A stretch of 64,000 nt of DNA, taken from the NCBI RefSeq assembly GCF_025369935.1, contig NZ_CP104467.1:7323001-7387000 (forward strand), in the 5' to 3' direction. Shown one piece after another: positions 25,937-34,351 of this stretch; positions within the stretch are counted from its first letter, which is position 1, and each line of letters begins with the position of its first letter. Under the pieces are notes generated by a model, which saw only the letters and a list, made by a program, of their open reading frames with translations, did no database searches and was not told the DNA's origin. The translations under genes and the position numbers were made by a program. Origin of the DNA: Paenibacillus andongensis (GTDB lineage Bacteria > Bacillota > Bacilli > Paenibacillales > NBRC-103111).

Positions 25937-26191
25937 TTACTGGATACTCTGAAGCCTAGCTTTCTCATCGTTCAACGATTGAACGGCTTGCTGCAAAGCT
26001 GGCGAATCGGAATGATTCGATGCCTGCTCCAGCGCTCTTTCCGCATGAGTGATTGAATTTTGAGCCTCTTCCTTCGTCTGCGGCGTTGGATGAGACATCG
26101 CACGAGAAACGGCTGCATGGACATTTTCTACCGAGTTTTGCGCTGAGGATATCGGATTTTGTGATTGTAGGCTTGAATCGGGCTGTGTCAT
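25937..26191 (-). CDS. Small hydrophilic protein (84 aa)
   Basis: A Gln/Ser/Ala/Asn-rich, helix-prone soluble protein with heptad-like spacing (AVSRAMSHPTPQTKEEAQNS, then HAERALEQAS). No signal peptide, Cys or known domain. GAGGAGG lies about 13 bases before ATG 26191, a little far but strong. It has its own terminator. Composition recalls small stress or spore-associated proteins, but no assignment is made. Confidence 0.65.
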   Translation of the reverse strand: MTQPDSSLQSQNPISSAQNSVENVHAAVSRAMSHPTPQTKEEAQNSITHAERALEQASNHSDSPALQQAVQSLNDEKARLQSIQ

Positions 26192-26250
26192 GGTGATTAA
26201 ATTCCTCCTCTGGGGTTAATTCGTTACACCCGCTATGTTGAGGCATTTGC

Positions 26251-26717
26251 TCACATTTTATACCTTCTTTTTGATTCTCTTCTTTCTAAGGTTCTCCCCA
26301 CAGCCGCGAAAAGAACAAAGGATATGCTGGCGCCAAGCACATTCAGTATCACGTCATCGGTATCGAAGCTGCCTACCCGCAGCAGCATTTGCAGCAATTC
26401 CAAACCTACAAGCGGACAACCAAAGTACAGAAGGAACGTTCCATAACGTCTTGCAGACCGAAATAAATAAGGAAGTAATAAACCATAAGGAGTGAAAACA
26501 CCAATGTTACCAAACAAATTAATGATCCAAGTCCGGGTAGAAAACGAATCGGCATGCAGCACATATTACCAATCGTTCGAAAAGGAACGACATTGTAAGC
26601 AAGCTGACCTGTTGTGTGCATTTGCCGGCCGAAGCCTAGAAACATCCAATACAGCAAACAGCTCGTATAGCCTATGAAAAGCAGCCAGATAAGCGGCCGA
26701 GCGAGCTTGATATTCAT
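26251..26717 (-). pseudogene. VanZ-like membrane protein, frameshifted
   Basis: Two overlapping frames together make one VanZ-family protein of about 155 residues. The first frame (from 26717) gives TM helix 1 and the family motif NVVPFRTI; the second frame gives YVLHADSFST, NLFGNIGVFTPYGLLLP and the last two helices, ending at 26251. The switch point is near 26562-26568 at GGTAATATG, where loss of one A from GGTAAATATG would explain it. Either the gene is broken or the read has an indel at an A-run. VanZ-like proteins are linked to glycopeptide tolerance, but many have no known role. Confidence 0.8.
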
Positions 26718-26756
26718 AGTTAGTTATCCCCTTTAGATAAGCCAACAAAGGTTAAA

Positions 26757-26797
26757 ACAAGAAACCTCCCTTCAGTCTCGACCGATGAGAGGTTTCT
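26757..26797 (-). terminator. Terminator after the HtrA-like gene
   Basis: AGAAACCTC (26760-26768) pairs with GAGGTTTCT (26789-26797); on the minus strand TGTTTT follows. Confidence 0.78.
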
Positions 26798-26811
26798 CGA
26801 TTAGCGCAGCT

Positions 26812-29322
26812 TTATTTTTTCACACCGTCCAAAAATGTGAATGACTCAAAGGCCTTATTGAGCCGAGCCAGATTGGCTTCGGTGCGGACAGCATCATCCA
26901 TACGGAGGGTAACTGTGTAAGAAATATGATTGCGATTGAAAATGTAGGTCGTTTCCTTGTAAGGGATCTTGGCGCTTGCATAGCTGATCTCATACTTCTT
27001 GGCTTTCACATCGCCAAAAAGCGAGATATCCGTATCTGTAAACGTATAGTCATTATCGTTATCGTGATTCTTTTTCTGAGCGGCATCTTCCTCTTTAACC
27101 ATCTCTTCGTAGGTTGTTTTCGTTTCTGCATCGACGCTCAAGTACCCGCCTGTGAAGTGGAACGTCTTATTCACTTCATCTTTTTTATCATACGCCTTGC
27201 TGCTGGTCCAGATCTCTGGAATTTGCAGAGCGTATTTGAATTTCTCATTTTTGTAAGCAACTGTTCGATTGGGATCCATGAGTTCATCCAGATCTTGAAT
27301 GAAGCCAAGCTCTTGATCCATGCTGTCTTTGTCCACTTTGATCGTAGCCGTTAGTGTTTTCAAGAGATCGTCAAGCGAATCTCCTTCTTCCTCTTTCGGA
27401 TAGTTAACATCCACCTCATATTTATACTTATCCTTTATAAAAAAGAGGGAATAGCCTGCACTCCACTTACTCCCTAACGCACTCGCATAGGTTACTTTCA
27501 GAGCAGGCACACCGGCTAAGGTTAGCTCCTCGGGTTCTTCCATACTGCGGTATTTGGGTGCATAGGAATCTTCAAACTGCTTACGCTGACGATCCACCCA
27601 CGCTCCCAGTGTATCACCGGATGAGGCTGAGGTTACGCCGACATGAAGCATTTGGGTATAGTCATCATTAAAGAAGGAGGAGCCGCCTGTATAACCACCT
27701 TGCTGCCAATTGGAGGGCAGATCAAAGGATAAGCCATACTCGTTCGTGTAGGTTGTATTTCCACCAGAGTAGACGGAAATGTCTTTCAGCGACTCATCCT
27801 TTTCGTTAAAGGAAACCTTAAAGCTGTCCAGTAAATCGTTATAGCTATTTTGCTTAAAATTGTTATTGTAATGCTCTTTCGATACAAATAATTGCACCGT
27901 ATATAAGCTGCCTTGGTGAAGGTATCCGCGGGTCTGGATATAGCCTTCATCCCCTGAACGACCGACAATTTTGGCATAGGAATTACCTTCACGCTTCACA
28001 TACTGACGCTCCAAAAGGCTACCAGCCACGCCAGAATAATCATCTTCATCACCGCTCGCCAATTTGTTCAGAAGCGCTGAAGGTGACAGCTCGTCGCTTT
28101 GATTGCTCTCCACTTTAATCGATAGTGAGAAATCCCCCTTCGCATCCACGAAACTGACGGAGTCGCCATCATCGGATTGATGACCTTTCACTAAGCCAGC
28201 AGGGTATTTCATAGACCATCCGTAGTGGCTGTCGCCGATTTTCGTTTTGCCGCGGTCTGCATCCAAATAAGAACCCTCAGCGTCCTGCGTATGTTTCGTT
28301 TCTAGTTGCTGCGCTTCTCCGAGAGTAACCGACTTCGATTTGGTGGAAGTACCCGATTGAATGGTTATTTCGATCGTTTCACCCGGCAAATACTTCTTAA
28401 TCGCCTCATTGTAGTCCACCAGCGTCTTCACTTTACTTGTACCGATCGATACGAATAGATCATCTTGCTGAATGCCAGCCCCAGCCGCCGGTGAATCCGG
28501 CTCTACATAGGCAACTCTTAAGCCCGTAGAGCTTGGTAAACCAACAACCGCTTCCCAGCTTTCTTCCAACTCCAGACCGAGATATGGGCGTTTCACTTTG
28601 CCGTAAAGTTGAAAATGCTTTAATACATATTTGACGGTATCCACCGGAATCGCGAACCCGAGATTTTCGACGCCGATATCCGCGTATTTCATCGTATTAA
28701 TACCAATGACTTCGCCATTCATGTTGATCAAAGCGCCCCCGCTGTTACCAGGGTTAATCGCCGCATCCGTTTGAATAAGCTGATATTGCGAATTCACAGA
28801 GCGGTCAAGCCCGCTGACAATCCCAACGGTGACGGAGTTTCTTAGGGCAAAAGAAATCGGAGTCCCGATTGCGGCTACGGTTTCACCCACTCTGATATCG
28901 GAGGAAGAGGCGAATTTCGCAGGTGATAGGCCAGTGGCATCGATTTTGACCAAGGCCAAATCGCTCTCCTCATCGATATTCGTAGCACGTCCATTATAAG
29001 TTGTACCGTTCGACGTAACGACGACGATATTTTTCATATCTTTGACCACATGTGCATTCGTCACGATAACACCGTTCGATTCCACAATGACACCCGTGCC
29101 GTGCGCGAGATTAAAGCGGTTCTTGTCTAAGGATTTATCCGAATCAGATGAAGGCTTTCCAATAATAGCTACAACCGAAGGTGACGTCTTCTCAATGACC
29201 TTCGGAACCTCAGCATTCACTTCAGCTGCATAAGATGGCGTAGGGCCCTGAAGAGAGACAAGTAAGAAGGCTGCAAGCAGCATCGTGATCCCTTTTTTCA
29301 TAAACGTATTCCAATTCCCCAT
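26812..29322 (-). CDS. Secreted HtrA-like serine protease with PDZ and three extra modules
   Basis: 836 residues. Signal peptide ends near SYA (32). An S1C protease domain (about 40-235) shows the full triad: H91 in TNAHVV, D121 in ESDLALV, S194 in GNSGGA. A PDZ domain (about 245-335) follows. The remaining 480 residues look like three related modules of about 160 residues, beginning YGWSMKYPAGL (367), YGLSFDLPSNW (529) and KYALQIPEIW (697), a pattern seen in PsbP/DUF1795-like folds. Normal HtrA is 350-500 residues and usually membrane-anchored; this one seems freely secreted. It probably handles misfolded or wall proteins outside the cell. Confidence 0.9.
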   Translation of the reverse strand: MGNWNTFMKKGITMLLAAFLLVSLQGPTPSYAAEVNAEVPKVIEKTSPSVVAIIGKPSSDSDKSLDKNRFNLAHGTGVIVESNGVIVTNAHVVKDMKNIVVVTSNGTTYNGRATNIDEESDLALVKIDATGLSPAKFASSSDIRVGETVAAIGTPISFALRNSVTVGIVSGLDRSVNSQYQLIQTDAAINPGNSGGALINMNGEVIGINTMKYADIGVENLGFAIPVDTVKYVLKHFQLYGKVKRPYLGLELEESWEAVVGLPSSTGLRVAYVEPDSPAAGAGIQQDDLFVSIGTSKVKTLVDYNEAIKKYLPGETIEITIQSGTSTKSKSVTLGEAQQLETKHTQDAEGSYLDADRGKTKIGDSHYGWSMKYPAGLVKGHQSDDGDSVSFVDAKGDFSLSIKVESNQSDELSPSALLNKLASGDEDDYSGVAGSLLERQYVKREGNSYAKIVGRSGDEGYIQTRGYLHQGSLYTVQLFVSKEHYNNNFKQNSYNDLLDSFKVSFNEKDESLKDISVYSGGNTTYTNEYGLSFDLPSNWQQGGYTGGSSFFNDDYTQMLHVGVTSASSGDTLGAWVDRQRKQFEDSYAPKYRSMEEPEELTLAGVPALKVTYASALGSKWSAGYSLFFIKDKYKYEVDVNYPKEEEGDSLDDLLKTLTATIKVDKDSMDQELGFIQDLDELMDPNRTVAYKNEKFKYALQIPEIWTSSKAYDKKDEVNKTFHFTGGYLSVDAETKTTYEEMVKEEDAAQKKNHDNDNDYTFTDTDISLFGDVKAKKYEISYASAKIPYKETTYIFNRNHISYTVTLRMDDAVRTEANLARLNKAFESFTFLDGVKK

Positions 29323-29417
29323 TGTTGTGTTCCTCTCTTTACAAAAGATGGCAATAGCTAGAATCTAGCATAATTAAGATAGAGAAACAATACAAATATT
29401 TCCACAAAAAGAGGGGT

Positions 29418-29558
29418 TTATCGACATTCCGTTATGTTTTCGGGGTATGAATACACCGATAATTGATTCCCGCAGATGAAGCCAACGACCGAAATCCCTA
29501 GATCCTGAGCCAAGCGAAGTGCTAGATTTGTCGGGGCAGATTTCGACAATCGGATAAC
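29418..29558 (-). pseudogene. fdhD: fdhD remnant (C-terminal 46 codons)
   Basis: Just after the oxidoreductase stop codon (TGA at 29560), another frame reads VIRLSKSAPTNLALRLAQDL then GISVVGFICGNQLSVYSYPENI. This is the conserved C-terminal end of FdhD, the sulfur-carrier protein needed by formate dehydrogenase-type enzymes. The N-terminal 200 residues, including the active Cys motif, are missing. A deletion appears to have joined the end of the oxidoreductase gene to the tail of fdhD. No start codon or ribosome site of its own is apparent. Confidence 0.78.
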
Positions 29559-29559
29559 T

Positions 29560-31914
29560 TCACTCCACTTCTGTCTCCAGTTCTTGGATGCGCCGCTGGG
29601 CATAGCGTGTATCCTTATGAGCGTGGTAGGTTTCTGCCTTCTCTACAATAACTGCTGTGTTATACTCCGGGATGCCCGCATACTGCTCATACACACCTTT
29701 GGGAATCAAAGAGTTACCTTCAGGCCAATGCACCTCAATGTTGCCTGGTTTTACGTCGGCACGCATAACCCTTCCGTGCATACTGCCGTAGCTGTTGTAG
29801 ATCACGATCGCTTCACCTTCGTTTAAAGATAGAGCACTGGCGTCTTGAGGGTGGATCAAAACATCATAACGATCCGCTTCATTGAATGGATCGATGTCGC
29901 TGTAGATCATCGAATTGAACTGCTTGCCGCGGCGCGTCGTCACCGCGAAATGCCCTTCCGGCTTCCGCAGCTCCGGAAGCTCAATTGGCAGCAGCGCGCC
30001 GCGGCCATCCGGCGTCAGACAGACGCCGTCCTCGCACAGCCACGCGCCGCCGTATTGAAACACATCACCGCGCTCACGCAGGTACTGGATGCCGTTGTAG
30101 CTCGGCGCGGCCAGAGCGATTTCCGCGCGGATGGCTTCTGCGCTGCCGCAGCCCAGCTGCTCGGCGGCATCCGGTTTCACGCGGCGGGCGAGATCGACGT
30201 AGATCGCCCACTCCGCGCGGGCTTCGCCGATCCGAGGGCCGGCGATCTCGGGTGAGAAGTACACCATCCGCTCCGTGGAGGTGGACGTGCCTCCTCCGGG
30301 CTGCTCATAGCGCGTCATCGCGGGCAGCACCACCACAGCCTCCCGCGCGTCAAGCAGCGTGGAGGTGTTCAGGATGATGTCCTGGTGGACACGGACATCG
30401 ATGCTTGTAAGGGCTTCGCGGACGAATGCCGGGTCCGGCATCGTCTCGAGGAAGTTGCCGCCGGATGTGTAGAACATCCGGAGCTTCCGCTCCTGCTTCT
30501 CGGGCAGGAGCGCGTTCTCGAGGGTGACACCGACGATGTCACCCTGCCATTTCGGCAGCTCGAACCCCCAAAGCTGCTCGATTCTTGCGCGGTCGGCGGC
30601 GCTGGCGATGTCGCCGCCCGGTAGGCTGAAGGGATCGGCGCCCATTTCGCCGGATCCCTGTACGCCGCTGTGGCCGCGGATGGGCATCAGCCCACAGTGT
30701 TCGCGGCCTAGGAAGCCCCGCAGGAGGGCGAGATTCGCCACCTGCGAGATGTTGTCCGTGCCGAAGCGGTGCTGTGTGAGCCCCATGCTCCACACGAAAA
30801 CCGCGCTCTTGGCACGCGCCAGCAGCTCCGCGAACTCGCGCATGCGTTCGCGGGTGAGGCCGGACGACTGCTCAAGCGTCGTCCAGTCCTGCTGCGCCAC
30901 ATGGGCGCGCAGCTGTTCCAGCCCGTTCGTGTGCGCCTGCACGAACGCATGATCAATCGCGGAGCCCGGCTCGCGCTCCTCCATCTCGAACCACACCTTC
31001 ATGACGCCGTTCATGAAGCCGATATCCCCGCCGATGTTCACTTGATACACATCGTCGGCCAGCTTCGTCCCGAATAACGCGGATTCGGGTATTGAAGGAA
31101 TCCAGTACTGCTCCATGGACGGCTCATAGTACGGGTTTATGACAATGATTTTCGTCCCTTTGCGCTTGGCCGCGTACATATACTTCGTCGAGACCGGCTG
31201 GTTGTTCGCGGCCACGCTGCCCCAGAACACAAGGACGTCCGTGCCGATCCAGTCCTTGTAATTGCACGTCGAAGCGCCCACGCCAACGGAGCGCTTAAGT
31301 GCCGTCTTCGACGGGGAGTGGCAAATTCGCGAGGCGTTGTCGATGTTGTTCGTACCGAGCAACCTTGCCACCTTCGCTGCCACATAGTACGACTCGTTCG
31401 TAATCCCCCGAGCCGTCAAGTAAAAAGCCATCTGCTTCGGATCAATCGTACGCATCTTTCCTGCAATCGTGTCCAGCGCCTCATCCCATGTGGCTCGGCT
31501 GAATTTCCGCTCCCCATGGCGGCGAATGAGCGGATAAGGAATACGCCCGAGCTGTCTGAGCTCGGTGCTGCTCATTCGGCTCAGCTCATCAATGTCCGCA
31601 TGCAGCAGCTCCTCGCGAATCGCCGGCATCGTGTTCAAACGCAGCACATTCAGCCGCGTTGTACACAGATGCGGCCCCGCCAGCGTTTGGTCGTAGAGCC
31701 CTGATACGCCTAGCGCGCAGCCATCACACACACCTTGCGTCAGAATGCGATACGCATAGGGCAGATTATCGCGATTCTGCCAGGCGATTTTTGCCGTTTC
31801 GCGAATATGCTGTGGCTTTATTTTCCCGAGCCCAAACGGCACCTTGCTGACCCAAAGCTTCGGATCTGGTTTTGCGGGCAGCTTGATTGGCCCTGTATGT
31901 TTCGTTTTCCCCAT
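29560..31914 (-). CDS. Molybdopterin oxidoreductase alpha subunit (YdeP/FdhF-like)
   Basis: 784 residues, full length for the family of E. coli YdeP. The N-terminal part carries CDGCALGV (C63, C66) but not the usual four-Cys iron-sulfur motif of formate dehydrogenases. Molybdopterin-binding segments follow, including the HSPSKTALKRSVG, RGHSGVQGSGEMG and GGGTSTSTERM stretches, and a C-terminal dinucleotide-binding fold. The substrate of this family is unsettled. Good site AAAGGAG before ATG 31914. The centre (about 29.95-31.35 kb) is strongly GC-rich compared with both ends. The adjoining fdhD is only a fragment, so maturation would need an FdhD encoded elsewhere. Confidence 0.9.
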   Translation of the reverse strand: MGKTKHTGPIKLPAKPDPKLWVSKVPFGLGKIKPQHIRETAKIAWQNRDNLPYAYRILTQGVCDGCALGVSGLYDQTLAGPHLCTTRLNVLRLNTMPAIREELLHADIDELSRMSSTELRQLGRIPYPLIRRHGERKFSRATWDEALDTIAGKMRTIDPKQMAFYLTARGITNESYYVAAKVARLLGTNNIDNASRICHSPSKTALKRSVGVGASTCNYKDWIGTDVLVFWGSVAANNQPVSTKYMYAAKRKGTKIIVINPYYEPSMEQYWIPSIPESALFGTKLADDVYQVNIGGDIGFMNGVMKVWFEMEEREPGSAIDHAFVQAHTNGLEQLRAHVAQQDWTTLEQSSGLTRERMREFAELLARAKSAVFVWSMGLTQHRFGTDNISQVANLALLRGFLGREHCGLMPIRGHSGVQGSGEMGADPFSLPGGDIASAADRARIEQLWGFELPKWQGDIVGVTLENALLPEKQERKLRMFYTSGGNFLETMPDPAFVREALTSIDVRVHQDIILNTSTLLDAREAVVVLPAMTRYEQPGGGTSTSTERMVYFSPEIAGPRIGEARAEWAIYVDLARRVKPDAAEQLGCGSAEAIRAEIALAAPSYNGIQYLRERGDVFQYGGAWLCEDGVCLTPDGRGALLPIELPELRKPEGHFAVTTRRGKQFNSMIYSDIDPFNEADRYDVLIHPQDASALSLNEGEAIVIYNSYGSMHGRVMRADVKPGNIEVHWPEGNSLIPKGVYEQYAGIPEYNTAVIVEKAETYHAHKDTRYAQRRIQELETEVE

Positions 31915-32015
31915 CTAAAAACGCTCCTTTGGTTCTATTTTTATATCCTTTTCACTAGCTTGCTTTTGCTTTTGCTTTTATTTTTGCTCTTGCTTATGCA
32001 CTTGGCCTTGCACTT

Positions 32016-32051
32016 ACTCTTACTCTTACTCTTACTCTTACTCTTACTCTT
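32016..32051. repeat. Hexanucleotide tandem repeat (ACTCTT)6
   Basis: Six exact ACTCTT copies, flanked by imperfect relatives, about 100-135 bp before the oxidoreductase start codon. Read on the minus strand as AAGAGT they encode Lys-Ser pairs in one frame. Copy-number change would alter promoter-leader spacing by 6 bp steps. Confidence 0.85.
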
Positions 32052-32440
32052 GCACATACTCTATGTATTTCTTCACCTTCATACCTACGAACAACTCTCT
32101 GGTAACCCTCGCTTACACCCCACTCTAACCGCTATCCCATTGGCTCAGATCCTCGAGTCACTTCCCCCGCTTCCATCTCACGCAGCATCATATCACTATC
32201 GCTTCCCCCCAACTCCGTGCACCCAATAGCTGCACTAAAACATCACCCAAGCAAGCAAAAAACCACCGCAAAACAATCTCAAGCCCCCTCTCATCAGAGG
32301 AAGTCTCAAGCCTTGTCTCACAGTGGTTAGTCTCCGGCAGGTTCGCTACCAAGTGCCAAGCACCTTTACCTATGTATATGCTGCTAGTCGAGCAGTTATT
32401 TAAAGAAATCCTCTTACTAGATGGCTTCCATTTGAACCGC

Positions 32441-32620
32441 ACCTGCAAAAAGTGCAGCAAAGCGGGCTTATTTTACTAGATTCAATGGTTTTGATGCATT
32501 TCCTACAGCTAATCTGGCCCAATCTCTGCAAAAACGTCAAAAGCAGCTAATTTTACTGCACAATTTGCAGCTCTTTCCGATTTCACCGCTATTTAGCCGA
32601 AAATAGATGCACTTTTTACA
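32441..32620. repeat. Dispersed intergenic repeat, copy 2
   Basis: Several imperfect CTGCAAAA...GTGCAG and TGCA-type dyads plus CCGCTATTTAGC. Shares words with the 1080-1210 region. Located past the 3' end of the DUF2294 gene. Confidence 0.35.
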
Positions 32621-32626
32621 TCCTAT

Positions 32627-32986
32627 CTACCTACAAAACTTCTTTTCCAAATCCTGATCAAAAACAAACACCGACATCCCCTCATCCAGCTCAATATCGA
32701 TATCGACGAACAGCTTAACGAACTTCGCGCCAAGCAGCTCCTCCATTTCGACAGGGGGGTGTTCTTTATAAATCTCTTTCACCATTTCCGTGCGAGCCGT
32801 GCGGAGCATTTGCCTGCCATCGCCGGTTTTCGCTATAAACTTTTCGACAGGAGAGAGGTTTCCTGCCATTTCGCATATCGCCCAGCACTTACAAAAGGTC
32901 GTCATCACGCGCTCCGGCCCCTTGCCCATATGCTTTTTGCGGTAAGCTTTCACTAGATTACTAAATTCGGCCTCCATTCGGTTCAT
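32627..32986 (-). CDS. DUF2294 family protein
   Basis: 119 residues. The features KAYRKKHMGKGPERV near the start, NLSPVEKFIAKTGDGRQMLRTAR in the middle and VDIDIELDEGMSVFVF at the end match the DUF2294 (YbcI-like) family of small soluble proteins. AAAGGTGG precedes ATG 32986. The molecular role of the family is not settled. No operon partner. Confidence 0.82.
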   Translation of the reverse strand: MNRMEAEFSNLVKAYRKKHMGKGPERVMTTFCKCWAICEMAGNLSPVEKFIAKTGDGRQMLRTARTEMVKEIYKEHPPVEMEELLGAKFVKLFVDIDIELDEGMSVFVFDQDLEKKFCR

Positions 32987-33068
32987 CGGCCAGCCACCTT
33001 TATATATACTGCTTCAATCATAGCAAGAAAGCATATACCTGACAACCGAACCGCTAGACTCATTTATA

Positions 33069-33095
33069 AAAAGAGTGGACAACTTTGCCCACTCT
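33069..33095 (-). terminator. Terminator after the 37-aa gene
   Basis: AGAGTGGAC (33072-33080) pairs with GCCCACTCT (33087-33095), with one internal mismatch; the minus strand continues with TTTTTAT. Confidence 0.78.
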
Positions 33096-33133
33096 CTCAT
33101 TTCCTACTACTAGCAAATTCACTGTCTCTATCT

Positions 33134-33247
33134 TTAATCGTTATCCTCTTCATCCCATTTGCGGGAGTACGCTTTCTTCGTTACCCAGAATGTCAAAACC
33201 ACGATGATCACAAGGGCAATAATACCTAAGATGATGGCACCAACCAT
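33134..33247 (-). CDS. Small single-pass membrane protein (37 aa)
   Basis: ATG 33247 follows AGAGGAGAG and opens 37 codons: an Ile/Val-rich helix (residues 2-22), then WVTKKAYSRKWDEEDND, an amphipathic charged tail. Length and layout resemble YtzI-like small membrane proteins, but no assignment is firm. The terminator 40 bp downstream and the clear ribosome site support expression. Confidence 0.75.
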   Translation of the reverse strand: MVGAIILGIIALVIIVVLTFWVTKKAYSRKWDEEDND

Positions 33248-33342
33248 TGTCTAACTCTCCTCTTTTACTTATCCCTTATTATTACCCTTTACTATAGCTC
33301 GAAAATCTGTAAACACGCAAACGAATAACCCCTTTTCGATGG

Positions 33343-34176
33343 CTAAAACAAATCCAACTGCCGTGGTCCCAGCCCTTCATATTCTAAACCGAGCAGCCCC
33401 ATCAATTCCTTGGCATTTCCTGCGGCATGTCCGCCTGAATTGTTATTGAAGATCACGCATACCTCTCGCGTTTGCTGCTGCAGCTCTAGCAGCCACGTTT
33501 TCCACTCCAGCAGTTCCTGCTGATTGTAATGGTATAAGTACCGTACGTCGCGCCAGTTCGCTTCGTTGTTTTGCACCCATCCGCCCACATTGCGGCCGTG
33601 GAATCGAACCATCGTCATCTCGGGATGTGTAGCCTCCAACACAGTCGGCACCGAACCAATCCCAGCCTGCGGCTCATCACAGATGCTGTGCATCCAACCC
33701 TCTCGCCGCATAAAGGTAAGCGTCTTGTCTCGCATTTCCTCCGTGAACCAGCTCTGATGGCGGAACTCCAGTGCAACTGGTACATTCCCCATCCTCTCCT
33801 TAGCATCACGCAGCACATCCACATTCGCCTTACTGCAATCAAACCATGGCGGGTACTGAAACAGAACAGCTTTAAGCTTCCCCGCTTCTTGAACAGGTCG
33901 GATCGACTGGAGGAAAACCTCAAACATTTGTACCATCCCACCAGCAAAAGGGTTCTCTCCCCGCAGATGACCCGTCATTCCTTGGTATGCCTTAATAATG
34001 AAACCAAAGCATTCTGGCGTGTCTTGGTTCCATTTTATATAGTTACGTTGCGGTTGGATCGCGTAAAAAGATGTATCCACTTCCACAATCGGAAAGTGTG
34101 CGCCATACTCCCGCAGCTTCCCTTTGCTGCCGCCCAACTCATGGTCGCCCCAGCCGGCTAGACCGATGTTGATCAT
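33343..34176 (-). CDS. DUF72 family protein
   Basis: 277 residues of TIM-barrel-like DUF72. Typical features are the N-terminal INIGLAGWGDHE, EVDTSFYAIQ, RGENPFAGGM, the ALEFRHQSWF motif, and MVRFHGRN near 195. ATG 34176 follows GAGAGGTGAGG; the GTG three codons upstream overlaps that site. The biochemical role of DUF72 proteins is unknown. Monocistronic; divergent from the AlkZ-like gene. Confidence 0.88.
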   Translation of the reverse strand: MINIGLAGWGDHELGGSKGKLREYGAHFPIVEVDTSFYAIQPQRNYIKWNQDTPECFGFIIKAYQGMTGHLRGENPFAGGMVQMFEVFLQSIRPVQEAGKLKAVLFQYPPWFDCSKANVDVLRDAKERMGNVPVALEFRHQSWFTEEMRDKTLTFMRREGWMHSICDEPQAGIGSVPTVLEATHPEMTMVRFHGRNVGGWVQNNEANWRDVRYLYHYNQQELLEWKTWLLELQQQTREVCVIFNNNSGGHAAGNAKELMGLLGLEYEGLGPRQLDLF

Positions 34177-34351
34177 GTCCCTCACCTCTCGGCAATTCGT
34201 TCGTTAATCCCATTGTAGCGTGCTGATGCCAACGGAAACAACTTATCTGGTCATAAAACAGTCATTCCTCCCTGACATTACGTTGTCAGCAACTTGCTAT
34301 ATAATGGAATTAATATATCAAATGATCGTTCAAATCATAGGAGGCATGAAC

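Larger units (their letters stand above)
31915..32626. other. Long intergenic region upstream of the oxidoreductase
   Basis: About 700 bp. It holds pyrimidine-rich tracts with six perfect ACTCTT units (32016-32051), GCTTTT repeats near 31965-31980, a short direct repeat TCTCAAGCC (about 32277 and 32307), and a dispersed-repeat copy at 32441-32620. A minus-strand ORF of 38 codons (32057-31941) encodes Lys-Ser repeats but has no good ribosome site. The longer open frames on both strands are not convincing genes. Confidence 0.5.

Noticed and set aside
30539..31385. Several long open frames inside the molybdopterin oxidoreductase
   Set aside because: They are Arg/Pro/Ala-rich products of reading a GC-rich gene in other frames.
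32188..32460. Minus-strand 90-codon ORF in the 32.2-kb gap
   Set aside because: No ribosome site, no recognisable domain, mixed composition.
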